A stretch of DNA of 64,000 nucleotides, taken from Haloarcula rara (GTDB lineage Archaea; Halobacteriota; Halobacteria; Halobacteriales; Haloarculaceae). A model generated the notes under the pieces. It had not been told where the DNA came from. It was given only the letters and a program-made list of their open reading frames with translations, and ran no database searches. Below, in pieces: positions 25,402-33,452 of the stretch. Location of the stretch: contig NZ_CP119785.1 of assembly GCF_029338235.1 (NCBI RefSeq), forward strand, positions 1,922,001-1,986,000, given 5' to 3'. Positions within the stretch are counted from its first letter, which is position 1. Each line of letters starts with the position of its first letter. Made by a program: the position numbers and the translations under genes.

Positions 25402-25920
25402 ATGGGGGACCCAGACGACCGCAGTTCCGATGTGGTGAAACAGCCCGACGGGGGCGTGGTTCGACACGGGAGCCGACAGCGCGCCCGCTCACTTCGACCG
25501 ACCGGGACCCACGAACAGCCCGGCGTCGAGCGCCACGAGGTGCCCGGCACAGTCCACGTCGGCGACTATCACGAATACCACCACGCCGACCGGTGGAAGG
25601 CGGCCGACACCCCGCTGCGTGGTGACGCCGACATCGACTGGCTCGCAAGCGACGAGTGGCTCGCCTACGACGTCTACATCCAGGCGGCCGGCCGCTACGA
25701 GCTGACACTCGATGTCGCCGCGGCCGACAGCTTCGGCGGCGGCGACCTCGGAATCGTCGTCGACGACGACCCGCTCTGCCGGGTCGAGTTCGACGCCACC
25801 GGTGGCTGGTACGACTGGGACGAGATCAGGACCGAAGTCGAACTCCCCCGTGGAACCCACACCGTCCGGCTGGTCGTCTTCGAGGGCGGCTGGAAGCTCA
25901 AACAGCTACAGGTGCGGTAG
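25402..25920 (+). CDS. Carbohydrate-binding-module-like (CBM6-type) protein
   Basis: A 172-residue soluble acidic protein. After a ~50-residue polar N-terminus it shows a beta-sandwich pattern like CBM6/CBM35: TVHVGDYHEYHHADRWKAAD, WLAYDVYIQAAGRYELTLDVAAAD, LGIVVDDDPLCRVEFDATGG and ELPRGTHTVRLVVFEGGWKLKQLQV. No signal peptide or catalytic domain is present, so it appears cytoplasmic, which is unusual for a carbohydrate-binding fold. The ligand is unknown. Confidence 0.65.
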   Translation: MGDPDDRSSDVVKQPDGGVVRHGSRQRARSLRPTGTHEQPGVERHEVPGTVHVGDYHEYHHADRWKAADTPLRGDADIDWLASDEWLAYDVYIQAAGRYELTLDVAAADSFGGGDLGIVVDDDPLCRVEFDATGGWYDWDEIRTEVELPRGTHTVRLVVFEGGWKLKQLQVR

Positions 25921-25924
25921 CGAA

Positions 25925-26215
25925 CTAAAGCCAGAGCAACTGTGCGTGGCGGGTCCCGTCCACGTCGAGGACGTTCTCCTCGTCGACGAACCCGTGCTCT
26001 ATGGCCACGTCCACGCTCTCGGTGCCGACGATGTTGGCGACGCTACAGCGCGCGAGGCTGTCGACGACCTCCGATTCGGTGACTGTCTCGCCGCCGTAGA
26101 ACTCCTCGGAGACCGTCAGCGAGACGGGACCGTCCTCGAAGGTCTCGCCCATGACTTCGGCGTCACAGACGGAGACGAGCAGCCCCTCGTCGGTCTCGCG
26201 CTCGTTGAGTATCAT
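25925..26215 (-). CDS. DUF424 family protein
   Basis: A 96-residue archaeal protein with the DUF424 pattern MILNERETDEGLLVSVCDAE, VMGETFEDGPVSLTVSEEFYGG and ANIVGTESVDVAIEHGFVDEENVL. The family is conserved in archaea but its function is not established; the genomic company of related members suggests translation or RNA metabolism. Its ATG overlaps the stop of the upstream TPR gene as ATGA (26212-26215), so the two are cotranslated. Convergent with the CBM-like gene, 4 bases between stops. Confidence 0.85.
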   Translation of the reverse strand: MILNERETDEGLLVSVCDAEVMGETFEDGPVSLTVSEEFYGGETVTESEVVDSLARCSVANIVGTESVDVAIEHGFVDEENVLDVDGTRHAQLLWL

Positions 26216-26943
26216 TCGAGCAGCTGCTGTTCGGCCTCGTCGCGCATCTCCTCGACTTCCTCGGCCAGTTCCTCGGCCTTGTCGTACTCGCCCAGCTCTT
26301 CGAGCGCGCGGGCCTTCTCTTCGAGCACGTCGGCGTTACGGAAGCTCAGCCGAATCGCGTTGTCGAACGCGTCGAGGGCGTCCTCGGCCAGCCCCCGCTC
26401 CAGCAGGAAGAAGCCGCGGTTGTACCACGCTTCGCCAAAGCGCGGGTCGATTTCCACCGCTCGCTCGGCGTGTTCCAGTGCCTGTTCGGTGCGGCCCGAC
26501 TCCCACAGCGCGTAGGCCAGATTGGTCTCGGCGGTGGCGGCGTGGTCGGACTCCTCGTCGTAGGTCAGGGCCTCCTTGTAGGCCCCGATGGCGGCGTCCC
26601 ACTCCTCTAGCTGGGCGTGGGCGGCGCCCTTGTTGGTCCAGGCCTCCTGTTTGAGCCGGTCGTCCTCGCTGAACTGGGCGACCCGCTCGAACGTCTCTGC
26701 GGCCTGTTCGTGGCGGTTGATATGCATGTACTCCAGCCCGACGTCGAGCAGTTGCTCGGGGTCGACGGCGTCGGAACTGACGTTGCGCCGGTCGAGCATG
26801 TCCGTCAGCACGCGTGAGTCGACGGGGTCGACCTTGTCCGGGTCGACTTCGAACTCCGGCGGTTCGAGGTCAAAGCCCTCGTAGGGGTCGTCGAACCCCT
26901 GTCCTTCCGAGAACTGGTGGTCCTCGCGCTCGCGGTCTGTCAT
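26212..26943 (-). CDS. Tetratricopeptide-repeat protein
   Basis: A 243-residue protein with an acidic, Pro-rich N-terminal ~60 residues and then about five TPR units, for example LLDVGLEYMHINRHEQAAETFERV, AWTNKGAAHAQLEEWDAAIGAYKEAL, TNLAYALWESGRTEQALEHAERAV and AWYNRGFFLLERGLAEDALDAFDNA. It ends in a Glu-rich coiled segment. TPR arrays mediate protein-protein contacts. Start ATG at 26941-26943. It overlaps DUF424 by 4 bases downstream, so both probably act in one process. Confidence 0.85.
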   Translation of the reverse strand: MTDREREDHQFSEGQGFDDPYEGFDLEPPEFEVDPDKVDPVDSRVLTDMLDRRNVSSDAVDPEQLLDVGLEYMHINRHEQAAETFERVAQFSEDDRLKQEAWTNKGAAHAQLEEWDAAIGAYKEALTYDEESDHAATAETNLAYALWESGRTEQALEHAERAVEIDPRFGEAWYNRGFFLLERGLAEDALDAFDNAIRLSFRNADVLEEKARALEELGEYDKAEELAEEVEEMRDEAEQQLLE

Positions 26944-26996
26944 TGCCCTGGATTGACGGTCAGGCGGGTTAAGGGCTGCGTCCCGGCGCCACGTTC

Positions 26997-27191
26997 TCAA
27001 TCGGGTGCGTCGCTCGTCCGGCCACTCGTCTCATCGATGCTCAGTACGACGTAGCCGAAGCCGCCAACGGCGAGCAAGAGACCGATGGTACTGCCGTTCG
27101 CCGAGAGACCGTAGACCGCGAGACCGACAGCGGCAACGAGGATGGCTGTACACCGCCGCACCGTGTTCTGGAGGGCCCCGACGTCGTCCAT
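26997..27191 (-). CDS. Small two-helix membrane protein
   Basis: A 64-residue protein starting at ATG 27189-27191 (MDDVGALQNTVRRC). Two hydrophobic segments, TAILVAAVGLAVYGLSANG and GLLLAVGGFGYVVLSI, are followed by a polar C-terminus. A CATAATT box upstream on the coding strand supports this start over longer in-frame ones, which would run into the ThpR gene's promoter. Its promoter region is shared with the divergent ThpR gene. No family function recognised. Confidence 0.7.
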   Translation of the reverse strand: MDDVGALQNTVRRCTAILVAAVGLAVYGLSANGSTIGLLLAVGGFGYVVLSIDETSGRTSDAPD

Positions 27192-27266
27192 ACATGACGC
27201 CTCGGCGACAATTATGACACGTGTTTCGGCGCCGGAGCCAAGGGCGGCCCACACCTGGTGGCGCGT

Positions 27267-27830
27267 ATGAGCAAGCGACTGTTCGTCAGCGTCGACCTCG
27301 ACGGGCTGGCCGACGCGGTGGCTGCCGTCCAGCAGCGGTTCGCGGGCGCCGGCGGCCTCCGCTTGACCGACCCCGAGCAGGCCCACGTCACGCTGAAGTT
27401 CCTGGGTGACACCGACCCCGAGTGCGTGGACGACCTCGTGACCGAACTTGAGCGCGCCGTCGCGGACAGCGGTGTCGAACCCTTCGAGGCCCGGTTCGGC
27501 GGGCTGGGCGTGTTCCCCTCACTCGAGTACATCAGCGTCGTCTGGGTCGGCGTCCGCGACGGCCACGGGGGCCGCGAACTGGCGGCGCTCCACGAAGCCG
27601 TCGAGGACCGAACCACGGCGATGGGGTTCGACGCCGCGGACCACGATTTCACGCCCCACGCCACCATCGCCCGGATGGACCACGCCGGTGGGAAGGGGCT
27701 GGTCCAGGACGCCGTCGAGACCGATGACCCGGACGTCGGCCGCCTCCGGGTCGAGGCAATCCGGCTCACCGAGAGCGTGCTGGGCGAGGACGGCCCGACC
27801 TACCGTACTGTCGAATCGATTGCGCTCTGA
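27267..27830 (+). CDS. thpR: RNA 2',3'-cyclic phosphodiesterase (LigT/ThpR)
   Basis: A 187-residue 2H-phosphoesterase with both His motifs: AHVTLKFLGDT (first HxT) and FTPHATIARMDHAG (second HxT). The N-terminus MSKRLFVSVDLDGLADAV and the GLGVFPSLEYISVVWVGV strand match ThpR. These enzymes open 2',3'-cyclic phosphates at RNA ends and are linked to tRNA processing or repair. ATG 27267 was chosen over the in-frame GTG nine bases upstream because it begins the conserved RLFVSVDL segment. Confidence 0.92.
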   Translation: MSKRLFVSVDLDGLADAVAAVQQRFAGAGGLRLTDPEQAHVTLKFLGDTDPECVDDLVTELERAVADSGVEPFEARFGGLGVFPSLEYISVVWVGVRDGHGGRELAALHEAVEDRTTAMGFDAADHDFTPHATIARMDHAGGKGLVQDAVETDDPDVGRLRVEAIRLTESVLGEDGPTYRTVESIAL

Positions 27831-27880
27831 GCGCCAGCGTGCAGCTCTAGGTCGGCCAAAAACAATCAAATTTATGATAA

Positions 27881-27889
27881 TTCTTATGT
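27881..27889 (+). promoter_or_regulatory. TATA box for the ZIP transporter gene
   Basis: TTCTTATGT is centred 27 bases before ATG 27912; a second AT-rich box (AAATTTATGATAA) lies 12 bases upstream. Leaderless spacing. Confidence 0.55.
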
Positions 27890-27911
27890 CCGTGAGTCCA
27901 GTAGGACTCGC

Positions 27912-28724
27912 ATGGTCGTCGTCGAGAACGTCGCGTTCGTCTTTGTCGCCGGATTGCTGACGGCGCTGGCGACCGGGCTGGGTGCCGCCCCCTTCTTTCT
28001 GGTCGAGGAGTTCTCCGACCGGTGGAACGTCCTGCTGTGGGGTATCGCCTCCGGCATCATGGTCGCCGCGTCGCTGTTCGGGCTGGTCCGGGAGGGACTG
28101 AACTACGGGTCACCGATTCTCCTGGTCCCGGGACTGCTCACCGGCGTCGCCCTCGTCGTCGTCGGGCACGAACTGTTGGAGGGGTACAACCACGGTCCGG
28201 AGAAGTTCGAGGAGGCCGATTTCAAGAAGCTGGTGCTCATCCTCGGCATCCTGACGGTCCACAGCTTTCCGGAAGGTGTGGCCGTCGGCGTCTCCTTTGC
28301 CGAACTCGGACTGGACGGCGCCAACGCGGGCGAGACGCTCGCCGTTGCCGGCGTCGCGGTGCCGCTGCTGGCGGTGTTCATGACGGTGGCCATCTCCATC
28401 CACAACGTCCCGGAGGGGACGGCCATCGCCATCCCGCTGCGGTCGCTGGGGGTCAGCGAGCCGAAGATGGTGTGGTGGGCGGTCTTCTCCTCACTGCCCC
28501 AGCCCATCGGGGCCGTCATCGCCTACTACTTCGTGACGCTGGCCCGGGAGTTTCTCCCCTTTGGCTTTGGTTTCGCGGCCGGGGCGATGATATATCTCGT
28601 CGTCACCGAGTTCGTCCCCGAGGCCCTGGAGTACGGGCAGAACCTCGCTGGCGGCGGCAAGCGGGAGCTACTGACAGGCGTCATCGCGGGCGTGCTGGCG
28701 ATGGTCCCGCTCGCGTTTATATAA
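27912..28724 (+). CDS. ZIP-family divalent metal transporter
   Basis: A 270-residue membrane protein with eight predicted helices. The two metal-site helices are clear: LTVHSFPEGVAVGVSFAE (helix 4) and VAISIHNVPEGTAIAIPL (helix 5), each with the H-x3-E-G core. A His/Glu-containing cytosolic loop (GHELLEGYNHGPEKFEEADF) lies between helices 3 and 4. It should import Zn, Mn or Fe; selectivity is not readable. No metal regulator is adjacent. The final codons are followed within the overlap by the convergent lipoprotein gene (28717-28724 shared). Confidence 0.9.
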   Translation: MVVVENVAFVFVAGLLTALATGLGAAPFFLVEEFSDRWNVLLWGIASGIMVAASLFGLVREGLNYGSPILLVPGLLTGVALVVVGHELLEGYNHGPEKFEEADFKKLVLILGILTVHSFPEGVAVGVSFAELGLDGANAGETLAVAGVAVPLLAVFMTVAISIHNVPEGTAIAIPLRSLGVSEPKMVWWAVFSSLPQPIGAVIAYYFVTLAREFLPFGFGFAAGAMIYLVVTEFVPEALEYGQNLAGGGKRELLTGVIAGVLAMVPLAFI

Positions 28725-29232
28725 CTGAGCGCTTCCGGATGACTTTCAGGTCCACGAAGGCCTGCAGCGGGTCGTCGAACTCCTCGACGCGGTTCTCCAT
28801 CCGGTAGCTGGAGTGGTCGACGGCGAAGTAGTACGGGCCCGCTGATTCGACGGACTGGCGGTTCCCGTCGTTGTCGGTGGTCGCCTCGTACATACTGTCG
28901 GCTTCTCGCTGTACAGCCGCCTGGCTGAACTCGCTGTTGCCCGGCGGTTTCGACTCCGGGTCGTCACCCTTGATGTACGCGTCGTACTGTTCGAAGGCGG
29001 ACTCGTCGCTGAAAAAGTAGACGTCGAAGGCCTGTTCGGCCCGGACGATGTATTCGATGGCGCCGCCGGTGTCCGAGAGGTCCGGAATCTCTTTTTCCAT
29101 CCACGCGTTCCCGGGGTCGACGGTGACGTCCTGCTGGACGCTCACGATAACCTCGCCACCACCGCCGAGGCATCCGGACCCGGCGACGACCATCCCCGTC
29201 CCGAGTGTCTGTAGCACGGACCGTCGCTTCAT
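28717..29232 (-). CDS. Lipoprotein of unknown function
   Basis: A 171-residue protein starting [21 protein letters not shown], a Tat-like signal (KRR) with a lipobox ending at Cys21. The mature part is acidic with a beta-type pattern ([60 protein letters not shown]), a layout common in haloarchaeal surface lipoproteins. No catalytic motif. Its 3' end overlaps the convergent ZIP gene by 8 bases. A possible ligand-binding or structural role is inference only. Confidence 0.75.
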   Translation of the reverse strand: MKRRSVLQTLGTGMVVAGSGCLGGGGEVIVSVQQDVTVDPGNAWMEKEIPDLSDTGGAIEYIVRAEQAFDVYFFSDESAFEQYDAYIKGDDPESKPPGNSEFSQAAVQREADSMYEATTDNDGNRQSVESAGPYYFAVDHSSYRMENRVEEFDDPLQAFVDLKVIRKRSVI

Positions 29233-29340
29233 ACGTGACTGGTGCCGATTTCGGAACTTAACTCTACGCGCCCACTTACCAACCATGATAATGAAAGTCC
29301 TCTGTGGTCAGGCAGGCGACGGCGAGCCGAAAAGGAAGGA

Positions 29341-29347
29341 ATTTAAG
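29341..29347 (+). promoter_or_regulatory. TATA box of the rpl39e-rpl31e-tif6 operon
   Basis: ATTTAAG is centred 27 bases before the rpl39e ATG at 29372, giving a leaderless ribosomal-protein transcript. Confidence 0.6.
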
Positions 29348-29371
29348 CCGTGGCACAGAAGGTCCGACACC

Positions 29372-29524
29372 ATGAGCAAGAAGTCGAAGGCCAAGAAGAA
29401 GCGTCTGGCCAAACTCGACAACCAGAACAGCCGCGTCCCGTCTTGGGTCATGCTCAAGACCGACCGCGAAGTCCAGCGCAACCCCAAACGGCGCCACTGG
29501 CGCCGGGGCGACACTGACGAATAA
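29372..29524 (+). CDS. rpl39e: Ribosomal protein L39e
   Basis: A 50-residue, highly basic protein ([19 protein letters not shown], then [20 protein letters not shown]) that exactly matches the size and core of archaeal/eukaryal L39e, which lines the ribosome exit tunnel. First gene of the conserved cluster rpl39e-rpl31e-tif6. Its stop TAA shares its last A with the ATG of rpl31e. Confidence 0.97.
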   Translation: MSKKSKAKKKRLAKLDNQNSRVPSWVMLKTDREVQRNPKRRHWRRGDTDE

Positions 29525-29802
29525 TGAGCGCCGGTGACTTCGAGGAGCGTGTCGTCACGATTCCGCTCCGCGACGCCCGTGCCGAGCCGAATCACAAGAA
29601 GGCCGACAAGGCGATGAACCTCATCCGCGAGCATCTCGCCAAGCACTTCTCCGTCGAGGAGGACGCCGTCCGCATCGACCCCTCTATCAACGAGGCGACG
29701 TGGGCCCGCGGCCGGTCGAGCCCGCCGAGCAAGCTTCGCGTGCGCGCCGCCCGCTTCGAGGAAGAGGGCGAGGCCGTCGTCGAGGCAGAGACAGCGGAAT
29801 AA
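29524..29802 (+). CDS. rpl31e: Ribosomal protein L31e
   Basis: A 92-residue large-subunit protein near the exit tunnel. Seen: ERVVTIPLRDARAEPNHKKADKAM, IREHLAKHF and INEATWARGRSSPPSKLRVRAAR, the L31e signature, with an acidic haloarchaeal tail (EEEGEAVVEAETAE). It starts on the last base of the rpl39e stop and is followed three bases later by tif6, so the three genes are tightly coupled. Confidence 0.97.
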   Translation: MSAGDFEERVVTIPLRDARAEPNHKKADKAMNLIREHLAKHFSVEEDAVRIDPSINEATWARGRSSPPSKLRVRAARFEEEGEAVVEAETAE

Positions 29803-29805
29803 CCC

Positions 29806-30471
29806 TTGCTCCGCGCGGCATTCTCCGGGTCGTCGTACGTCGGTGTCTTCGCTCGTGCGACCGACGACTGCGTGCTGGTTCGCCCCGACGTAGACGGATC
29901 GCTGGTAGAGGAGATCAGTGCGGAGCTCGAGGTCCCCGCCGTCCCCACGACGGTGGGCCACTCCGCGACGGTCGGTGCGCTGGCGACCGGCAACAGCAAC
30001 GGGCTGCTCGTCTCCTCTCGCGTGCGCGAGACGGAAATCGAGCGCATCCAGGACGTCGTCGACGTTCCGGTCACCGAACTGCCCGGGCGCATCAACGCCG
30101 CCGGAAACGTCGTCTGCTGTAACGACTCGGGCGCCTACGTCCACCCCGACCTCTCTCGGGAGGCCGTCCAGGCTGTCCGTGATGGGCTCGGCGTCCCCGT
30201 CGAGCGCGGCGTCATCGCCGGCGTCAACACCGTCGGTACCGCCGCCGTCGCCACCGACAGCGGCGTCCTCTGTCACCCGAAAGCCACCGACGGCGAACTC
30301 GACGCGCTCGAGGACCTGCTCGACGTCTCGGCCGACATCGGTACCGTCAACTACGGCGGCCCGCTGGTCGGCTCCGGACTCGTGGCCAACGACGCAGGCT
30401 ACGTCTGTGGCACCGACACCTCCGGGCCGGAACTGGGCCGTATCGACGCGACGCTGGGTTACATCGACTGA
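29806..30471 (+). CDS. tif6: Translation initiation factor aIF6
   Basis: A 221-residue ribosome anti-association factor that binds the large subunit and blocks premature subunit joining. The fivefold repeated fold shows as recurring segments: [92 protein letters not shown] and [24 protein letters not shown]. The start is TTG at 29806, three bases after rpl31e, because no ATG or GTG precedes the conserved [16 protein letters not shown] run of eight T residues follows the stop. Confidence 0.95.
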   Translation: MLRAAFSGSSYVGVFARATDDCVLVRPDVDGSLVEEISAELEVPAVPTTVGHSATVGALATGNSNGLLVSSRVRETEIERIQDVVDVPVTELPGRINAAGNVVCCNDSGAYVHPDLSREAVQAVRDGLGVPVERGVIAGVNTVGTAAVATDSGVLCHPKATDGELDALEDLLDVSADIGTVNYGGPLVGSGLVANDAGYVCGTDTSGPELGRIDATLGYID

Positions 30472-30487
30472 CGCGCTGTATTCCTCG

Positions 30488-30495
30488 TTTTTTTT
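30488..30495 (+). terminator. T8 terminator after tif6
   Basis: Eight consecutive T residues 17 bases downstream of the tif6 stop, immediately before GCGGCCGC. It separates the rpl39e-rpl31e-tif6 unit from the small zinc-ribbon gene. Confidence 0.55.
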
Positions 30496-30582
30496 GCGGC
30501 CGCTGAGCCGCGGCTGTCGGCATCCGCGCACTGGATCCGGGTAATGTCAACATTTATCATGATAGACGTTGAACGACTATAC

Positions 30583-30711
30583 ATGTCAGAGAAAGAACTG
30601 ACGACGGCCGAACCGAAGCCGCTCGTATGCCGCCGGTGTGACTACGCGACGGAGGTTCTCAGGACGTCATGTCCGATGTGTGGCGGTGATATGATATACG
30701 AACCGGACTAG
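30583..30711 (+). CDS. 42-residue zinc-ribbon protein
   Basis: ATG 30583 starts MSEKELTTAEPKPLVCRRCD, followed by YATEVLRTSCPMCGGDMIYEPD and TAG at 30709-30711. Four Cys in two C-x2-C pairs (CRRC and CPMC) spaced 13 residues form a zinc ribbon; the rubrerythrin-like C-P-x-C-G-G half is typical of the small zinc-finger proteins common in haloarchaea. Upstream, CATTTATCATG (30551-30561) is a promoter candidate about 30 bases before the ATG. Such small proteins often act as regulators; this one's role is unknown. Confidence 0.75.
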   Translation: MSEKELTTAEPKPLVCRRCDYATEVLRTSCPMCGGDMIYEPD

Positions 30712-30745
30712 CGAGGCACCGAACGAGGCACCGAACGAGGCGAGG
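30712..30745. repeat. Short 12-bp direct repeat after the zinc-ribbon gene
   Basis: GAGGCACCGAAC is repeated at period 12 (GAGGCACCGAACGAGGCACC, then GAACGAGGCGAGG) directly after the stop. Too short to assign a role; probably slippage in GC-rich spacer. Confidence 0.5.
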
Positions 30746-30817
30746 TTCCTCGAAAGTGCCGGGGGAGCGGAGCGACCCGCACAGCGAAAGCGGTGGGTGG
30801 AGGCCTCGGTAGTCCGC

Positions 30818-31156
30818 TTACAGGGACGCGAGCGTCACCGCGTTCAGCGCGACAACGGCCAGCGAGACCAGTGCGAACCCGACGAGTACGGCCGTGTCCC
30901 GGGGCTCGTCGAACCGGGCCCACGCGACCACCACGACCACCAGGGCGCTGAACTTCAACAGCCCAATGCCGGGCGTCCCGTAGGTCTCGATGAACGCCCG
31001 GGCGACGGCGTTGCCCTCGCTGAACCCCTGGTCCATCCCGACCATGGTAGTCACGACGTCGAACAGCGACGAGAGGATGACTACCGTCCACAGGACGGTG
31101 TGTGACTCAGAGAGCGGCCGCTCACCTGGGAGCCACCCCGCGCCACTGCCGCCCAT
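30818..31156 (-). CDS. DUF5658-like small membrane protein
   Basis: A 112-residue protein with three membrane helices (VLWTVVILSSLFDVVTTMVGM, GIGLLKFSALVVVVVAWARF, AVLVGFALVSLAVVALNAVTLA) and the phrase FSEGNAVARAFIETYG between the first two, the pattern of the DUF5658 family of unknown function. The start is ambiguous: ATG 31156 was chosen, but the in-frame GTG at 31175-31177 is about 27-29 bases from the TATA-like GATATAAG (31203-31210, other strand) and would add seven residues. It sits antisense inside the otherwise conserved tif6-rpl18ae cluster. Confidence 0.7.
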   Translation of the reverse strand: MGGSGAGWLPGERPLSESHTVLWTVVILSSLFDVVTTMVGMDQGFSEGNAVARAFIETYGTPGIGLLKFSALVVVVVAWARFDEPRDTAVLVGFALVSLAVVALNAVTLASL

Positions 31157-31311
31157 CGCCGGGCTGTCGGACCCCACTGTTGTCTCTCCCGTCGTCGGCG
31201 ACCGATATAAGCGCTGTTGCCCCCAGTCCCGCCGCCGTCCCGGACTTCCGGGGTGTGGGTGAAAAACACCGAAGGGGAAGATACTTCCCTGTCCTGCCCG
31301 CACCGGAGGAT

Positions 31312-31485
31312 ATGAGCACGTACACTGTTCGCGGTAGTTTCCCGGCCCGCGACGGGCCCCAGCAGTTCGAGAAGGAGGTCGAAGCGCCCAACGAGGACGT
31401 CGCCACCGAGCGCGTCTATAGTAACTTCGGTTCCCAGCACAATCTCAAGCGCACACAGATCACCATCGACGAGGTGGCAGCATGA
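31312..31485 (+). CDS. rpl18a: Ribosomal protein L18Ae (LX)
   Basis: A 57-residue protein, MSTYTVRGSFPARDGPQQFE, then EAPNEDVATERVYSNFGSQHNLKRTQITIDEV. It matches archaeal LX/L18ae, the shortened equivalent of eukaryal L18a. Its last codons overlap the start of pfdA by 4 bases (31482-31485). The gene order rpl18ae-pfdA-ftsY after tif6 is a known archaeal cluster linking ribosome, chaperone and secretion. Confidence 0.94.
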   Translation: MSTYTVRGSFPARDGPQQFEKEVEAPNEDVATERVYSNFGSQHNLKRTQITIDEVAA

Positions 31486-31940
31486 TGGGCGGCGGTGGCG
31501 GTGGCGGCATGCAGCAGCTCCAGCAGGAAATCGAGCAGCTCGAAGCCGAAATGGAGGCCATCGACGAGGAAGTCGAGCGCCTGCAGGAGAAGAAATCAGA
31601 CATCGACGACGCTATCGAGGCCATCGACGTGCTGGAGTCGGGCTCGACGGTGCAGGTCCCCGTCGGCGGCGACGCCTACGTCCGCGCGACGGTCGACGAC
31701 ATCGACGAGGTCGTCGTCTCGCTCGGTGGCGGCTACGCCGCAGAGCGCGACCAGGACGGCGCCGTCGATACGCTGGAAGCCAAGAAGGAGACCCTGGACG
31801 GCCACATCGAGGGACTGCAGGACGACAAGGCCGAGGTCGAGGGCGAGATGAGCGAGCTCGAACAGCAGGCCCAGCAGATGCAACAACAGCAGATGCAGCA
31901 GATGATGCAACAGCAGGAAGAGCAGCAGTCCGACGAGTAA
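31482..31940 (+). CDS. pfdA: Prefoldin alpha subunit
   Basis: A 152-residue coiled-coil chaperone subunit. Two long helices (QQLQQEIEQLEAEMEAIDEE to about residue 50, and DTLEAKKETLDGHIEGLQDD onward) flank the beta hairpin STVQVPVGGDAYVRATVDDIDEVVVSLGGG. It ends in a Gln/Met-rich tail (QQMQQQQMQQMMQQQEEQQ). Prefoldin hexamers (two alpha, four beta) pass unfolded proteins to the thermosome. Coupled to rpl18ae by overlap and followed seven bases later by ftsY. Confidence 0.94.
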   Translation: MMGGGGGGGMQQLQQEIEQLEAEMEAIDEEVERLQEKKSDIDDAIEAIDVLESGSTVQVPVGGDAYVRATVDDIDEVVVSLGGGYAAERDQDGAVDTLEAKKETLDGHIEGLQDDKAEVEGEMSELEQQAQQMQQQQMQQMMQQQEEQQSDE

Positions 31941-31947
31941 GGTCCCC

Positions 31948-33291
31948 ATGTTCGATGGACTGAAGGACAAACTCAGCGGGTTCACCAGCGACGTCGAGGA
32001 CGACGTCGACGAGGACGCTGTCGAAGACGACGCCGAGGACGAAGCAGCCGAGACGGAGGCAGCTGACGCCAAGGCCGTCGAGGCCGAGTCGGAACCCGCG
32101 CCAGACACCGGAGCCGAATCGCCGACCGAGGCCGATAGCGGCGACGCCGCCGAAGCCGACACCGAGACGGTCGAGGAGTCCGCCGAAGCCGACACCGAGA
32201 CGGTCGAGGAGTCCGCCGAAGTCGACACCGAGACGGTCGAGGAGTCCGCCGAAGCCGACACCGAGACGGTCGAGGAGTCCGCCGAAGCCGACACCGAGAC
32301 GGTCGACGAGCCCGACGCATCCGGCGCCGAGACGGAGGCCGAAGCGGTCGACGAGCCCGCCGAAGACGACAGCGAGGACGCTGCCGACGAGGCGGACGAC
32401 GGCGGCCGAAGCCTCACCGAGAAGGCCAAAATCATGGCCACGGGGAAGACCGTCATCGAGGAGGAAGACCTCCAGGGCCATCTGGACGACCTCGAACTTG
32501 CCCTGCTATCTTCCGACGTCGAGATGAGCGTCGCCAACGAGATACTCTCCGGCGTCGAGGAAAACCTCACCGGGGAGACCCGCCGGCGCCTCTCCAGTAC
32601 CGGCAATCTCGTCCGGGACGCGCTGCGGGAGGCGCTGTTCGACGTCATCAGCGTCGGGCAGTTCGACTTCGACGAGCGGGTCCAGGCGGCGGACAAACCC
32701 GTAGTCATCATCTTCACCGGCGTCAACGGCGTCGGGAAGACCACGACCATCGCCAAGCTCTCGCAGTACTTCGAGGACCGCGGGCTCTCGACGGTGCTGG
32801 CAAACGGCGACACCTATCGGGCCGGCGCCAACGAGCAACTTGAGAAACACGCCGAGAACCTGGGCAAGAAGATAATCACCCACGAGCAGGGCTCTGACCC
32901 GACGGCTGTCGTCTACGACGCCGTCGAGTACGCGAAGGCCAACGACGTGGACGTGGTGCTTGGCGACACGGCCGGCCGGCTCCACACTTCGGACGACCTG
33001 ATGGCCCAGCTCGCCAAAATCGACCGCAACATCGATCCGGACATGACGCTATTCGTCGACGAGGCCGTCGCCGGCCAGGACGCGGTCAACCGCGCCCGCG
33101 AGTTCGACGATGCGGCCGAGATAGACGGCGCGATACTCACGAAAGCCGACGCCGACCCCCAGGGCGGGGCCGCCATCTCCGTGGCCCACGTCACCGGCAA
33201 ACCGATTCTCTTCCTCGGGACCGGACAGGACTACGACGACCTCGAACCGTTCGACCCCGAGGAAATCGTCGACAGTCTCTTCGACGAGTGA
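31948..33291 (+). CDS. ftsY: Signal recognition particle receptor FtsY
   Basis: A 447-residue GTPase that docks SRP-ribosome complexes at the membrane. Residues 1-150 are an extremely acidic A domain containing five 11-residue repeats (ADTETVEESAE). Residues ~155-235 are the N domain, and ~250-447 the G domain with VIIFTGVNGVGKTTTIAKL (G1), GDTYRAGANEQLEKHAE (G2/insertion box), VVLGDTAGRLHTSDDLMAQL (G3), LTKADADPQGGAA (G4) and PILFLGTGQDYDDLEPFDP (C-terminal motif). SRP54 lies at 56802-58187. It is the last gene of the ribosomal/prefoldin cluster. Confidence 0.96.
   Translation: MFDGLKDKLSGFTSDVEDDVDEDAVEDDAEDEAAETEAADAKAVEAESEPAPDTGAESPTEADSGDAAEADTETVEESAEADTETVEESAEVDTETVEESAEADTETVEESAEADTETVDEPDASGAETEAEAVDEPAEDDSEDAADEADDGGRSLTEKAKIMATGKTVIEEEDLQGHLDDLELALLSSDVEMSVANEILSGVEENLTGETRRRLSSTGNLVRDALREALFDVISVGQFDFDERVQAADKPVVIIFTGVNGVGKTTTIAKLSQYFEDRGLSTVLANGDTYRAGANEQLEKHAENLGKKIITHEQGSDPTAVVYDAVEYAKANDVDVVLGDTAGRLHTSDDLMAQLAKIDRNIDPDMTLFVDEAVAGQDAVNRAREFDDAAEIDGAILTKADADPQGGAAISVAHVTGKPILFLGTGQDYDDLEPFDPEEIVDSLFDE
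32155..32308. repeat. In-frame 33-bp repeat in ftsY acidic domain
   Basis: Five units start at 32155, 32188, 32221, 32254 and 32287 and encode ADTETVEESAE with minor changes (one VDT instead of ADT; the last unit diverges after GTCGA). Unit identity at the DNA level is near-complete, so the expansion is recent. The number of units likely varies between strains. Confidence 0.9.
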
Positions 33292-33452
33292 GCGCCGTCT
33301 CTTACTCTCACACTACTCGACTGGCCTCCCGAACACAGCCGTCATGCGACGATATTCGCACCCGATAGTGTCGAGTCAATCCGGAATTACAATCCGGTTT
33401 ACCCCTCGTAAACTGTCACTTACCATAAGCCCTGGCGCAGACGGGCCTATCG

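Noticed and set aside
29308..30531. About 400-codon minus-strand frame opposite rpl39e, rpl31e and tif6
   Set aside because: It lies opposite three conserved translation genes and has no recognisable domain.
33376..33400. AATCCGG direct repeat upstream of the DUF4397 gene as another gene-end hairpin copy
   Set aside because: The reverse complement vaguely resembles the GGTAAACCG core of copies A and B, but no matching arms could be found. Left as a possible regulator site only.
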